Of a stretch of 15,931 bases of DNA, positions 1 through 7,683 are shown piece after piece. The notes beneath the pieces are model-generated. The model saw only the letters and a list, made by a program, of their open reading frames with translations. It made no database searches and was not told where the DNA came from. Positions within the stretch are counted from its first letter, which is position 1. Every line of letters starts with the position of its first letter. The translations under genes were made by a program, and so were the position numbers. Source of the DNA: JBBQQK01 sp038216025 (GTDB taxonomy: Bacteria > Patescibacteriota > UBA1384 > XYA2-FULL-43-10 > 1-14-0-10-43-13); NCBI GenBank assembly GCA_038216025.1, contig JBBQQK010000017.1:1-15931 (forward strand), written 5' to 3'.

Positions 1-369
1 GTTCACGTCTAAAAGCGTTACCTTAACAGTCAATTCTCCGTTATTCAAAATTTTAACTGGTTGGTTTTTGCCGATAATGTTTTTCTCTATAAGTGTTTCG
101 ATTGATACAATTTCGCCATCTTTAAAATGGTTTGATATATCAGTCAAAGTGATAACATCTGTTTTTTTGCGGTTTGATTTAAAGCCAGGAAGCTTAGGTA
201 GACGCATTGAAAGTGGAGTTTGTCCGCCTTCATGTCTTTTTGGGATGTTGTGACCAGCTCGTGATTTTTGACCTTTTGTGCCACGACCGGCTGTCTTTCC
301 ACCGCCGGCAGAAATACCGCGTCCAAGACGCTTCGGGTTTTTAGATTTTACTGATTTAAGTTCGATCAT
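1..369 (-). CDS. rplO: Large-subunit ribosomal protein L15 (3' truncated by window edge)
   Basis: L15 is a late-assembling 50S protein whose long basic N-terminal arm threads into 23S rRNA. Translation from the ATG at 369 gives 123 residues with the frame still open at base 1, so the C-terminus is missing (family length is about 145). The Gly/Lys/Arg-rich arm GGGKTAGRGTKGQ lies at residues 22-34, followed by RAGH and a PKLPGF segment near residue 60, all typical of L15. It starts 24 bases after the rpsE stop with no recognisable Shine-Dalgarno; the upstream stretch is pure A/T. Between rpsE and this gene most bacteria carry rpmD (L30), and there is no room for it here. Confidence 0.97.
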   Translation of the reverse strand, partial: MIELKSVKSKNPKRLGRGISAGGGKTAGRGTKGQKSRAGHNIPKRHEGGQTPLSMRLPKLPGFKSNRKKTDVITLTDISNHFKDGEIVSIETLIEKNIIGKNQPVKILNNGELTVKVTLLDVN

Positions 370-393
370 ATTCTTATTATTATTAATTGTTAA

Positions 394-1095
394 TTATTTC
401 TTCTTAGGTGCTGGTTTTTTGGTAGTAGTTTTTTTCACTTCTTCTTTTACTGGAGTAGTATCTTCTTTTTCAACAGGTTTAGGATCTACGGATATTGATG
501 GAGTTAGATCTTGCTTTTCTGCAGGAAGAGTTTCTGCTACTATATTTTCGCTTTTGACATTTACGGGATTTGCCTCGATCGCTTTTTCGGAATATCGTTT
601 AACTCGTTGTGTGATAGCAGGGCTGAATGATTGGAACGCCTTAAGCGTTGCCAATACATTGTTGATCTTGTTTGAGCTACCCATTGATTTAGCAAGAAGG
701 TCGGTTAGACCAGCCAGTTCTGCAACGGTACGTACGCTTCCACCTGCAACAATTGAAGTGCCCTGTGTTGCTGGTCTCAACATTACTTTAGCGCCACCAT
801 GTTTAACTGTAATTTCATGAGGAATTGTTCCATTGATGATAGGAACAGTAATGAATCGTTTTTTTGCTTTTTCTGATGCCTTTCGAACTGCTTCAGTAAC
901 TTCGTTAGCTTTAGCGACACCGACTCCAATTTTGCCGTTATGGTTACCAACGATAACCAAAGCTCGGAATCTGATTCTTCTACCACCTTTAACTACTCTG
1001 GAAACTCTTTGAATTTCCAACACTCGATCTTCGTATTCTTTCTTTTCGTGTGTTCTTTGTTCTGATTGCCTTGGTCTCATTATATTTTTTTCCAT
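394..1095 (-). CDS. rpsE: Small-subunit ribosomal protein S5 with long charged C-terminal tail
   Basis: S5 sits at the 30S mRNA entry region and contributes to decoding accuracy and helicase activity. The core signature KGGRRIRFRALVIVG and the GNHNGKIGVG loop are present, followed by the conserved GGAKVMLRPA and TLKAFQSF segments. Two ATGs are possible. GAGGT at 1103-1107 lies 7 bases from the ATG at 1095 but only 1 base from the one at 1101, so I chose 1095 (233 residues). E. coli S5 is 167 residues. The excess is a C-terminal tail of about 60 residues, first acidic/Pro-rich and then Lys-rich, ending in KKPAPKKK. It follows rplR with a 16-base gap. Confidence 0.97.
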   Translation of the reverse strand: MEKNIMRPRQSEQRTHEKKEYEDRVLEIQRVSRVVKGGRRIRFRALVIVGNHNGKIGVGVAKANEVTEAVRKASEKAKKRFITVPIINGTIPHEITVKHGGAKVMLRPATQGTSIVAGGSVRTVAELAGLTDLLAKSMGSSNKINNVLATLKAFQSFSPAITQRVKRYSEKAIEANPVNVKSENIVAETLPAEKQDLTPSISVDPKPVEKEDTTPVKEEVKKTTTKKPAPKKK

Positions 1096-1111
1096 AACCA
1101 TTACCTCGAAA

Positions 1112-1429
1112 TTAGAATTTAATTCCGCCCTTTCGTAAACCTTCAGCTAAAGCTTTAATTCGTCCATGATATCTATACTTATTACGGTCATAAACTATCT
1201 CTGTAATTTTAGCCTCAATAAGTTTTTTTGCTAGAGTTTCGCCGACTAAAAATGACATCTCAACCGGAGATTTCTTTTCGTTGATTTCTTTTGATGAAGA
1301 TGAAATTATAGTTTTCGAATCGATATCAGAAATAGCTTGTGCATAAATTTCTTTATTAGATCTAAAAACGCAGACGCGTGGTCGGCTTGTAGCGCCAGAA
1401 ATTTTAAATTTTGATGTCTTTTTTTTCAT
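1112..1429 (-). CDS. rplR: Large-subunit ribosomal protein L18
   Basis: L18 binds 5S rRNA together with L5 and helps dock it in the central protuberance. The 105-residue product has the family landmarks: the RPRVCVFRSNKEIYAQ strand near residues 16-31 and the C-terminal YDRNKYRYHGRIKALAEGLR segment that contacts 5S rRNA. It is slightly short because the Arg-rich N-terminal helix is reduced to a KKKTSKFK stretch. No Shine-Dalgarno precedes the ATG. The 82-base gap to rplF upstream is one of the larger gaps in the ribosomal run and is filled with AT-rich, repeat-like sequence. Confidence 0.97.
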   Translation of the reverse strand: MKKKTSKFKISGATSRPRVCVFRSNKEIYAQAISDIDSKTIISSSSKEINEKKSPVEMSFLVGETLAKKLIEAKITEIVYDRNKYRYHGRIKALAEGLRKGGIKF

Positions 1430-1511
1430 AGTTGTGAGTGATTGATCTGTTAAACTGTCGCTTAGCTATGTCAGTGATTAACTAAGTAGCAATTTAACTG
1501 TTTACTGATTA

Positions 1512-2048
1512 TTATTTGGCGGCTTTTTTGCCTGCTTTTCTTCTAATATGTTCTTCTTTGTACTTAATACCTTTTCCTTTGTATACTTCAGGAGGTCGCA
1601 CTTCTCTTACAACTGAGGCGAAAGCTCCGACTTTTTGCTTGTCTATCCCTTGTATAAAAATGCTATTTTTCTTAACTTCAGCAGTCAAGCCTTCTGGTAT
1701 TGATAGTTTAAATTCATGAGAGTAGCCCATATTTAAAACCAAATCTGAACCGTTTATTGCAGCTCTATAACCTGTGCCTTTAAATTCTAGCTCTCTAGTG
1801 AATCCGTTTTTTACACCTATAATCAAATTTGTTATAAGTCTTGAAATCAAGCCATGCTTAGCTTTTAAGTCTTTGCTGTCGTTTTCTCTTTCAATCTTTA
1901 TATTTTGATCGATAAGAGTAACTTTAATTCCTTCAGGAATTTGAAGTTCTGCCTCTTTTGCGCCATTTTTTGCAATCACTTTTTTTGAAGTGATTTCGAT
2001 TTCGACGCCATCTTCGATTTTAATTGGTCTTATGCCTATTCTGCTCAT
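1512..2048 (-). CDS. rplF: Large-subunit ribosomal protein L6
   Basis: L6 lies near the factor-binding site of the 50S subunit, next to the sarcin-ricin loop. The 178-residue product begins MSRIGIRPI and has the two tandem L6 folds. The second carries the family signature EVRPPEVYKGKGIKY near residues 148-162 and ends in a basic HIRRKAGKK tail. The length matches the family (about 177). AAAGGA lies 5 bases before the ATG, a good ribosome binding site. It follows rpsH by 21 bases. Confidence 0.98.
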   Translation of the reverse strand: MSRIGIRPIKIEDGVEIEITSKKVIAKNGAKEAELQIPEGIKVTLIDQNIKIERENDSKDLKAKHGLISRLITNLIIGVKNGFTRELEFKGTGYRAAINGSDLVLNMGYSHEFKLSIPEGLTAEVKKNSIFIQGIDKQKVGAFASVVREVRPPEVYKGKGIKYKEEHIRRKAGKKAAK

Positions 2049-2069
2049 AACATTCCTTTAATATTTGGA

Positions 2070-2444
2070 TTACCAAATTTCACAAATTAATTCGCCCCCA
2101 ATGCCCTTTTTGATCGCTTGTCTCGAAGTGGTGATCCCGTCAGGAGTAGACAAGATAACTAGTCCTAAACCTCGCAGCGGTTTTGGTATATCTTTTGATT
2201 TAACGTATACTCTTCTTCCTGGTTTGGAAATTTGTTTAACGTGAGAAATATTTCCGACGATTGTCGCTTCGATCATTTTCTTCTTTTTGACTTCAGTGGC
2301 TTTGACATCTTTCAAAAAGCCTTCTTGTTCCAAGATAGTCAAAATCGCTAGCTTTAATTTTGAAAAAGGCATAATAACCAAAAACTTTTTGGCTAGTGAA
2401 GCGTTTTTTATTCTTATTAATAAATCTGCGATTGGGTCTGTCAT
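2070..2444 (-). CDS. rpsH: Small-subunit ribosomal protein S8
   Basis: S8 binds helix 21 of 16S rRNA early in 30S assembly; in E. coli it also represses spc operon translation by binding its mRNA. The 124 residues start MTDPIADLLIRIKNA, a strong family signature, and the rRNA-binding C-terminal half contains PKPLRGLGLVILSTPDGI followed by SRQAIKKGIGGELICEIW. AAAGGA sits 8 bases before the ATG. Whether S8 autoregulation operates here cannot be judged from the sequence. Confidence 0.98.
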   Translation of the reverse strand: MTDPIADLLIRIKNASLAKKFLVIMPFSKLKLAILTILEQEGFLKDVKATEVKKKKMIEATIVGNISHVKQISKPGRRVYVKSKDIPKPLRGLGLVILSTPDGITTSRQAIKKGIGGELICEIW

Positions 2445-2502
2445 TATTTTTTTCCTTTATATTCGCCAATATCCTCTATGGGGATTAAACGAAAATTACT
2501 TA

Positions 2503-2688
2503 CTACCAGCTTGATTTCGTAACTCCTGGAATTTCACCTTTAGATGCTAGTTCTCTGAAGCAAATTCTGCATAATGCAAATTTTCTAAGATAAGCTCTTT
2601 TTCGACCACAAAGCTTGCATCGATGAATAACGCGAGTTGAATATTTTGGCTTTCTGTTAGCTTTAACGATCATTGATACTTTGGCCAT
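2503..2688 (-). CDS. rpsZ: Small-subunit ribosomal protein S14, zinc-binding short type
   Basis: S14 is a late-binding protein of the 30S head. This is the short zinc form: 61 residues with CxxC pairs at C24/C27 and C40/C43, and the ending GEIPGVTKSSW that is typical of the class. It begins MAKVSMIVKANRKPKYS. The start overlaps the rplE stop (TAATG), and GAAGG within the rplE end provides the ribosome binding site, so translation is probably coupled to L5. The zinc-free long form of S14 (about 100 residues) can be excluded by length and cysteines. Confidence 0.98.
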   Translation of the reverse strand: MAKVSMIVKANRKPKYSTRVIHRCKLCGRKRAYLRKFALCRICFRELASKGEIPGVTKSSW

Positions 2689-3239
2689 TATTTGCCTTCT
2701 TTCTTTTCGAAAGGGAAACCTAATTTCATTAGAAGAACTTTAGCATCCTCGTCATTATCTGCGGTTGTTTTGATATTAATTTGAAAACCGAAAGGAATAG
2801 ACTTTTCGTCATGATGAATCTGGGGGAAAATGCTTTGTTCTTTTATGCCTAGTGTGTAATTTCCTTGATGATCAAAAGCATCCAATGGTAATCCGCGAAA
2901 ATCTCTTACGCGAGGTAAAGAAATTTTAACTAGCATGTCAATAAAGTCAAACATTCTTTCTCTTCTTAAGGTTGTTGTTAGACCGATTGATTGTCCAATT
3001 TTTAATTTGAAGGCAGAAACAGCTTTTTTAGCCTTGTTTACCTTGGTCTTTTGACCTGTAATCTTTTCGAAATCTATAATAAGCTTTTTAATAGCATTTT
3101 CATCCTCTTTAAAAGCTCCGATTCCGGCAGACACAACAACTTTTTCAATTTTTGGAGTAGAAAAAATGTTCTCTTTTCCAAGAGTTTTTTTGATGTCTCC
3201 TAAAATTTCTTTATTAAATTTTTCTGCTAGTTTTTCCAT
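2688..3239 (-). CDS. rplE: Large-subunit ribosomal protein L5
   Basis: L5 binds 5S rRNA and forms bridge B1b with the 30S head; it also contacts tRNA in the P site. The 183 residues match the family length (about 179). Visible landmarks are KIEKVVVSAGIG near residues 30-41, a TGQKTKVNKAKKAVSAFKLK block near 61-80, LPRVRDFRGLP near 109-119, and the C-terminal GFQINIKTTADNDEDA. No Shine-Dalgarno is seen before the ATG. An unusually long 79-base gap of AT-rich sequence with repeated GTTAA words separates it from rplX. Confidence 0.98.
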   Translation of the reverse strand: MEKLAEKFNKEILGDIKKTLGKENIFSTPKIEKVVVSAGIGAFKEDENAIKKLIIDFEKITGQKTKVNKAKKAVSAFKLKIGQSIGLTTTLRRERMFDFIDMLVKISLPRVRDFRGLPLDAFDHQGNYTLGIKEQSIFPQIHHDEKSIPFGFQINIKTTADNDEDAKVLLMKLGFPFEKKEGK

Positions 3240-3318
3240 AATTTTGTTGATTGGTTATTTTGTTAATTGGCTGATTTGTCTAATCTCATTTCCAGTTAAC
3301 ATCTTAACAAGTTAACGA

Positions 3319-3642
3319 TTAAACTGTCCCATTTTGTAAATTTTGACCGCACTTTTTGCAAACCCTTTGTTTCATTCCTTCGTTTGTCAATTGATACCCT
3401 ACTCTTGTAGGCTTGCCGCATGAGGGGCAAACTACTAACACATTTGAGACTTCAATCTTTTGATTAATCTCAATTATGCCGCCTTGAGGATGTTTCTTGC
3501 TGGGCTTGATGTGTTTTTTAACCAAACCAACACCTTTAACAATTAACTTGTCGAGCTTCGGGAAAGAGACTTCAACCACACCGGTTTTGCCTTTATCTTT
3601 TCCTGATAGGATATATACATTGTCAGATTTCTTTATTTTCAT
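3319..3642 (-). CDS. rplX: Large-subunit ribosomal protein L24 with zinc ribbon
   Basis: L24 initiates 50S assembly by binding the 5' end of 23S rRNA, and later lies near the tunnel exit. The KOW motif (SGKDKGKTGVV, residues 13-23) opens the protein, and VKKHIKPSKKHPQGGI follows. The C-terminal half holds two CxxC pairs, C72/C75 and C95/C98, a likely zinc site. The 107 residues match bacterial L24 length. No Shine-Dalgarno precedes the ATG; just upstream is a directly repeated octamer TTTATAAC (3652-3667). Confidence 0.97.
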   Translation of the reverse strand: MKIKKSDNVYILSGKDKGKTGVVEVSFPKLDKLIVKGVGLVKKHIKPSKKHPQGGIIEINQKIEVSNVLVVCPSCGKPTRVGYQLTNEGMKQRVCKKCGQNLQNGTV

Positions 3643-3679
3643 AATTTTGCTTTTATAACTTTATAACTTAAACTTTCGA

Positions 3680-4048
3680 CTAAAGTACCTCTGGTGCTAA
3701 TGAAATAATCTTCATGTAGCCTCGGCGTAATTCTCTAGGAATCGGCCCAAATATACGTGTTCCTCTTGGGTTTCCGTTTGCAGGATCGATGATTACCGCG
3801 GCGTTTTCAGAAAAAGTAATATAAGATCCGTCTTCTCGAGCAAATGCTTTTTTTTGTCTTACGATTACTGCTCTTACGACTTCTTTCCTCTTTACATTTC
3901 CGCGAGGAATTGCAGTTTTGACAGAAGCTGAAATAAGGTCTCCTAATTCACCTTGATCGTCTTTAGCACGTCCAAGTACAGTAATACATTCTATTACTTT
4001 TGCGCCTGTGTTGTCTGCAACTTTTAATCTTGTTCCTGGTTGAATCAT
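3680..4048 (-). CDS. rplN: Large-subunit ribosomal protein L14
   Basis: L14 is a conserved beta-barrel protein at the subunit interface (bridges B5 and B8). The 122 residues equal the family standard and start MIQPGTRLKVADNTGAK. The rRNA-binding loop AIPRGNVKRKEVVRAVIVR and the C-terminal GTRIFGPIPRELR are both present. AAGGGA lies a few bases ahead of the ATG, giving a clear ribosome binding site. Nothing in the sequence is atypical. Confidence 0.98.
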   Translation of the reverse strand: MIQPGTRLKVADNTGAKVIECITVLGRAKDDQGELGDLISASVKTAIPRGNVKRKEVVRAVIVRQKKAFAREDGSYITFSENAAVIIDPANGNPRGTRIFGPIPRELRRGYMKIISLAPEVL

Positions 4049-4070
4049 AATATTCCCTTAGCCTAAAGCT

Positions 4071-4316
4071 TTATTTGCTTCCTATTTTTCTAACTACTTC
4101 AAATTTTTTATCTTTACTAATCGGTCTTGTCTCGGATATTTCTACTATATCGCCGATTTTATATTCGTTTTTCTCATCATGAGCTTTATATTTCTTGCTC
4201 ATTGCATATTTCTTTTTGTAAATTGGATGCTCTTTAACACGGTCAATTTGGACAACAACGGTTTTATCCATTTTGTCTCCCGTTATAACGCCGGTTTTGA
4301 TTCTTTTGTTTTCCAT
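4071..4316 (-). CDS. rpsQ: Small-subunit ribosomal protein S17
   Basis: S17 is a primary 16S rRNA-binding protein of the 30S body with an OB fold. The 81 residues show GVITGDKMDKTVVVQIDR at positions 9-26, the basic YKKKYAMSKKYKAHDE loop in the middle, and a GDIVEISETRPISKDKKFEV strand near the end, all diagnostic. No Shine-Dalgarno is visible. The 51-base gap before it contains three tandem heptamers (4325-4345), so its translation signals sit beside a repeat. Confidence 0.97.
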   Translation of the reverse strand: MENKRIKTGVITGDKMDKTVVVQIDRVKEHPIYKKKYAMSKKYKAHDEKNEYKIGDIVEISETRPISKDKKFEVVRKIGSK

Positions 4317-4324
4317 TTTTCGGT

Positions 4325-4345
4325 TTGTAAGTTGTAAGCTATAAG
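4325..4345. repeat. Three tandem heptamers in the rpmC-rpsQ gap
   Basis: Units TTGTAAG, TTGTAAG and CTATAAG follow one another exactly, 7 bases each, just upstream of the rpsQ start. Degenerate heptamer arrays also occur near fusA (14243-14270 and 14361-14409), so this looks like one recurring intergenic repeat style rather than chance. Confidence 0.6.
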
Positions 4346-4367
4346 TTCTTTGCTTACTACTTGATCC

Positions 4368-4574
4368 TTATTTGCTTAATTCTCGTTCGTTCTTTAAGGT
4401 TATAATTCTAGCAACGTTCTTTCTCATTTTCTCAATATCGGCATTGTTGGTTGCTTTTCCAGCTTTTACTTTGAGACTAAGAAGTGTTAAATCTTTCTTT
4501 TCTTTGGCCAACTCGATTTTTAAATCCTTGTCGTTCATTGCTCTATATTTCTTGATTTGTTCGTCTATTTTCAT
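4368..4574 (-). CDS. rpmC: Large-subunit ribosomal protein L29
   Basis: L29 is a small two-helix protein beside the peptide tunnel exit that helps form the docking site for trigger factor and SRP. The 68 residues have the expected pattern: an N-terminal helix (DEQIKKYRAMNDKDLKIELA), a KKDLTLLSLKVKAGKATN turn, and the terminal KMRKNVARIITLKNERELSK, matching the family R-K-x-I-A-R-I-x-T element. Its ATG overlaps the rplP stop (ATGA), which implies coupled translation. Confidence 0.97.
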   Translation of the reverse strand: MKIDEQIKKYRAMNDKDLKIELAKEKKDLTLLSLKVKAGKATNNADIEKMRKNVARIITLKNERELSK

Positions 4575-4984
4575 TCGTCCTCCTTGCTGATAACTTTGGT
4601 TTTAACAGGAAGTTTGTATTGAGCTAATTTTAATGCGTTCTTTGCTAATTCTGGTGCTACACCATCAAGCTCAAACAAGATTCTTCCCGGTTTAACAACA
4701 GCTACGAAATGATCAACTGCTCCTTTACCGGAGCCCATTGGCACTTCAGCGGATTTTAGAGTTACAGGCTTATCTGGAAAAATTCTGATCCATACTTGAC
4801 CACCCTTTTTGATATGTCTAGTAATAGCTCGGCGTGCTGATTCGATCTGTCTTGCGGTAATCCAACCCGGCTCGAGCGTTTTAATGCCAAATTTGCCGAA
4901 ATCTATTGAGTTTCCACGGCTAGCAACACCGGCATAAGAGCCTTTTTGCTGCTTTCTGAATTTCATTTTTTTTGGCATTAACAT
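4571..4984 (-). CDS. rplP: Large-subunit ribosomal protein L16
   Basis: L16 organises the A-site side of the peptidyl transferase centre and tRNA positioning. The 137 residues start MLMPKKMKFRKQQKG and contain TARQIESARRAITRHIKKGG (residues 44-63), IRIFPDKPVT and the VPMGSGKGAVDHFVAVVKPG loop, which is the family signature. The length is normal. GGAG lies 8 bases before the first ATG, favouring MLMP over the second in-frame ATG. It ends with TGA inside the rpmC start. Confidence 0.98.
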   Translation of the reverse strand: MLMPKKMKFRKQQKGSYAGVASRGNSIDFGKFGIKTLEPGWITARQIESARRAITRHIKKGGQVWIRIFPDKPVTLKSAEVPMGSGKGAVDHFVAVVKPGRILFELDGVAPELAKNALKLAQYKLPVKTKVISKEDE

Positions 4985-5018
4985 TTCTATATCTCCAATA
5001 TTCTAAACTGTATTTATA

Positions 5019-5690
5019 TTATTTCTTACTAAAATTGCTACTTTTTGAAGGAATATCCATTACACCTTTTTCGCCCTTATAAATCCATACTTTAATACCG
5101 ACGATTCCATAGGTAGTTAAAGCGGTAACAGAAGTATAATCAATATCACTTTTAAAAGTTGATAATGGAACAGTACCATAACTAGCTTTTTCGCTTCTAG
5201 CGATTTCAGCACCATTCAATCTACCGGAAACAACGATTTTAATACCTTTAACACCGGAATTTTTTGCTTTTTCGATAGCTTGCTTAATCGCGCGTCGGAA
5301 AGGAATTCTTCGTTCCATTTGAGAAGCTACGCTTAGTCCGATAATATTGGCATCAGCATCAGGCTTTTTGACTTCTATAATATTGATCTGAATTCGTCCG
5401 TTGCCTTTTATTTTCTTAGCAATCATTCTTTTGAGCTCTTCTGTGCCCTGGCCGCCTCGTCCGATAATAACACCTGGTCTAGAAGAATGGATGTCGATCG
5501 AAATTTTATTTGCGTCTCTATTGATTTGAATTTGAGATAAGGAGGCGTCTCTTAGTTTTTTCTCAAGCATTCGTCTAATTTCAAGATCAGAAATAAGATT
5601 TTCTGTATAATTGGCACTAGAAAACCAGAGCGATTTCCAGCGATCGTTTATAAGTAATCTGATTGAATTTGGATTTACTTTCTGACCCAT
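5019..5690 (-). CDS. rpsC: Small-subunit ribosomal protein S3
   Basis: S3 forms part of the mRNA entry tunnel in the 30S head. The 223 residues begin MGQKVNPNSIRL, a strong family signature. The type II KH domain is centred on IIGRGGQGTEEL (GRGG at 77-80), and the C-terminal domain carries GVKGIKIVVSGRLNGAEIAR. The length is a little under E. coli S3 (233), with a shorter tail. There is no Shine-Dalgarno: the ATG follows an A-rich tract ending AAAATTATG, an arrangement shared with rplX and rplE. Confidence 0.98.
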   Translation of the reverse strand: MGQKVNPNSIRLLINDRWKSLWFSSANYTENLISDLEIRRMLEKKLRDASLSQIQINRDANKISIDIHSSRPGVIIGRGGQGTEELKRMIAKKIKGNGRIQINIIEVKKPDADANIIGLSVASQMERRIPFRRAIKQAIEKAKNSGVKGIKIVVSGRLNGAEIARSEKASYGTVPLSTFKSDIDYTSVTALTTYGIVGIKVWIYKGEKGVMDIPSKSSNFSKK

Positions 5691-5737
5691 AATTTTTTTT
5701 AATAACCAATAGTCAAGTGATATTCTTGTTTCTTGGT

Positions 5738-6121
5738 TTATTTCTCCTCTTTCTTAATGCTCTTGGCTTTTTCCGGTTCTGCTTCTTCTGTTTCGACTGA
5801 CTCTAAAACAAGGGCAATATGGCTTGTTCTTTTAGCTATTTTGTACATTCTGCCTCTTGATCCGATGAGACTTCTCTTTAGAGTTGGCCCTTCGTTGCAA
5901 GCGATTGATTTGACTGAAATTTTATTTATATCAAGGTCATTCTCTTTTGCAATAGCAATTCCTGAATTTAAAACTGCGTAGATGTTTTTAGCACCTTTTT
6001 TATTGGTGAATTTCATCTCAGTTTGAGCAGCTACAGCATTTTTGCCGCGAAGACCATGAAGAATAGGTCTAACCTTTAGAGGCGATATTCTTAAATATTT
6101 TGTTGTTACCTTGATATCCAT
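5738..6121 (-). CDS. rplV: Large-subunit ribosomal protein L22
   Basis: L22 lines the nascent-peptide tunnel; its beta-hairpin forms part of the constriction. The product has 127 residues: the core has YLRISPLKVRPILHGLRG near residues 9-26 and the hairpin segment GPTLKRSLIGSRGRMYKIAKRTSHI near 78-102. After about residue 108 there is an extra acidic-then-basic tail (TEEAEPEKAKSIKKEEK) beyond the usual family end (about 110). No Shine-Dalgarno is seen. Confidence 0.97.
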   Translation of the reverse strand: MDIKVTTKYLRISPLKVRPILHGLRGKNAVAAQTEMKFTNKKGAKNIYAVLNSGIAIAKENDLDINKISVKSIACNEGPTLKRSLIGSRGRMYKIAKRTSHIALVLESVETEEAEPEKAKSIKKEEK

Positions 6122-6151
6122 AGTTTTAGTTAAAAGTTATTAAATTATTCG

Positions 6152-6436
6152 TTATTTTTTCTTTTGATCTTTAGCCATTTTTCCACCGTGACCTCGGAAT
6201 TTTCTTGTTGGAGAAAATTCACCCAGTTTGTGACCTACCATGTCTTCGACTACGAAAACTGGCAAATGATCTTTTCCATTGTGAACACCTAGTGTGAAAC
6301 CAACCATTTCTGGAGTGATGGTAGCTGCTCGTGCCCAAGTTTTAATTGGATTTTTATCGCGATTAGCAGCTGCTTTCAAGACTTTAGCTTGAAGGCGTTC
6401 GTCGATATAAGGTCCTTTTTTCAGTGATCTCGACAT
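6152..6436 (-). CDS. rpsS: Small-subunit ribosomal protein S19
   Basis: S19 sits at the top of the 30S head, close to A-site tRNA and bridge B1. The 94 residues start MSRSLKKGPYIDERL and carry TWARAATITPEMVGFTLGVH followed by the signature HKLGEFSPTRKFRGHGGK near the end. The length is standard. It begins one base after the rplB stop, with GGAG and GAAG just upstream inside rplB acting as ribosome binding sites. Confidence 0.98.
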   Translation of the reverse strand: MSRSLKKGPYIDERLQAKVLKAAANRDKNPIKTWARAATITPEMVGFTLGVHNGKDHLPVFVVEDMVGHKLGEFSPTRKFRGHGGKMAKDQKKK

Positions 6437-6437
6437 A

Positions 6438-7268
6438 TTACTTCTTTCTCCTAGATAAGATTAAACGGCTGGAACTCTTCTTCTTGTTTCTGGTGCGAGG
6501 CCCAAGTGCAGGTGCGCCCCAAGGTGTTTTAGGATAAGCCATACCAATTGAGGTTGCGCCTTCTCCACCACCATGTGGATGATCGCATGGGTTCTTCGCC
6601 TTACCACGCACTGTAGGCTTGATGCCTTTATGACGAACTCTACCGGCTTTTCCAGTTTTTATATTGGAATGATCACCGTTAGAAACGACACCAATAGAAG
6701 CATAGTTTTGAGCTAGCACTTTTCTAGTTTCGCCGCTTGGCATTTTTAAGATAACATATTTATCATCGAAGCCAAGTAGCGTAGCAAAGCCACCAGCACT
6801 GCGGCAAGCTTGACCGCCCTTACCTAACTCTAATTCAATATTATGAATTTGGGTCGAAGCTGGTATATTAACCATTCTCATTCTGTTTCCCACTTTGATC
6901 AGCGCTTTTTCGCTGCATACAATCTTGTCGCCTTTTTGTAAACCGTTTGGCGCAACAATGTATGACTTTTCACTATCTTCATATTGAATTAAAGCAATAA
7001 AAGCTGTTCTGTTTGGATCATATTGAATGCCTAAAACTTCAGCAGTCATGTCTAATTTGCCGTTGCATTGAAAATCCACAATACGATAAAGCTGTTTTGC
7101 TCCGCCGCCCTTGTGGTAAGTAACAATTTGGCCTGCATGGTTTCTGCCTGAAGATCTTTTCTTACCAACAAGCAAAGATTTCACCTTAGTTTTGTCCAAT
7201 TTAGAAGTATCGACAAAGCTGAGCTGCCTTCTTGCGTTTGATGTTGATTTTGCGATTTTAATAGTCAT
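6438..7268 (-). CDS. rplB: Large-subunit ribosomal protein L2
   Basis: L2 is a primary 23S rRNA-binding protein needed for subunit association and peptidyl transferase activity. The 276 residues match the family length. The central RNA-binding domain has KGGGAKQLYRIVDF near residue 53, and the C-terminal region has the invariant HPHGGGEG with the functionally important histidine, then KTPWGAPALGPRTRNKKK. AGGA lies 5 bases before the ATG. It is followed immediately by rpsS. Confidence 0.99.
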   Translation of the reverse strand: MTIKIAKSTSNARRQLSFVDTSKLDKTKVKSLLVGKKRSSGRNHAGQIVTYHKGGGAKQLYRIVDFQCNGKLDMTAEVLGIQYDPNRTAFIALIQYEDSEKSYIVAPNGLQKGDKIVCSEKALIKVGNRMRMVNIPASTQIHNIELELGKGGQACRSAGGFATLLGFDDKYVILKMPSGETRKVLAQNYASIGVVSNGDHSNIKTGKAGRVRHKGIKPTVRGKAKNPCDHPHGGGEGATSIGMAYPKTPWGAPALGPRTRNKKKSSSRLILSRRKK

Positions 7269-7290
7269 AATATTCCTATAGCTATGAGAT

Positions 7291-7683
7291 TTACTCTTCT
7301 ATCTTCTTGCCTTTTTTCTTTATTACTGTCTGAACGTCTTTTTCAGAGATTTCAGCCTTTGCTTTTGATTTTTCACTTTTAGTCTTAACTGCTTTTTCTT
7401 CTGGAGCTTCCAATTCAAATAAGTCGATAGTCTGACCAGGTTTTACAGTAACTAAAGCTTTTTTATAGTCGTTTCTTTTGCCTTTTACTCTCTTTGTCGA
7501 TTTAATCTTGCCAATATAATTGGCAGTGTTAACCTCTAAAACATTTACACCAAAAAGTTTTTCGCATTCGTAAGCGATGGATTCTTTGTCAGCCCTTTTA
7601 TCTACTATAAAAGTGAACTTGCTTTCTCCGGCTTTTACGAAGCTTTTTTCTGAAATTATGGCTTTTTTAATTAAGCTGCTCAT
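7291..7683 (-). CDS. rplW: Large-subunit ribosomal protein L23 with charged tail
   Basis: L23 is at the tunnel exit and is the main docking point for trigger factor and SRP. The core starts with IKKAIISEKSFVKAGESKFTF-like sequence, has the ESIAYECEKLFGVNVLEVNT helix-strand, and a KGKRNDYKKALVTVKPGQTI segment to about residue 93. Beyond that, a tail of about 37 residues rich in Lys and Glu extends past the usual family end (about 95-100). Its ATG overlaps the rplD stop (TAATG), with GGGAG upstream, so it is probably coupled to L4. Confidence 0.97.
   Translation of the reverse strand: MSSLIKKAIISEKSFVKAGESKFTFIVDKRADKESIAYECEKLFGVNVLEVNTANYIGKIKSTKRVKGKRNDYKKALVTVKPGQTIDLFELEAPEEKAVKTKSEKSKAKAEISEKDVQTVIKKKGKKIEE

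Noticed and set aside
278..820. Plus-strand ORF of 180 codons
   Set aside because: It is antisense to rpsE and rplO; Phe/Ser/Thr-rich low-complexity composition is typical of the complement of Lys/Glu-rich genes.
4571..4573. UGA recoded to glycine, as in Gracilibacteria/Absconditabacteria
   Set aside because: rplP ends at this TGA at a normal family position, and conserved glycines in all genes are encoded by GGN, with no in-frame UGA needed for full length.
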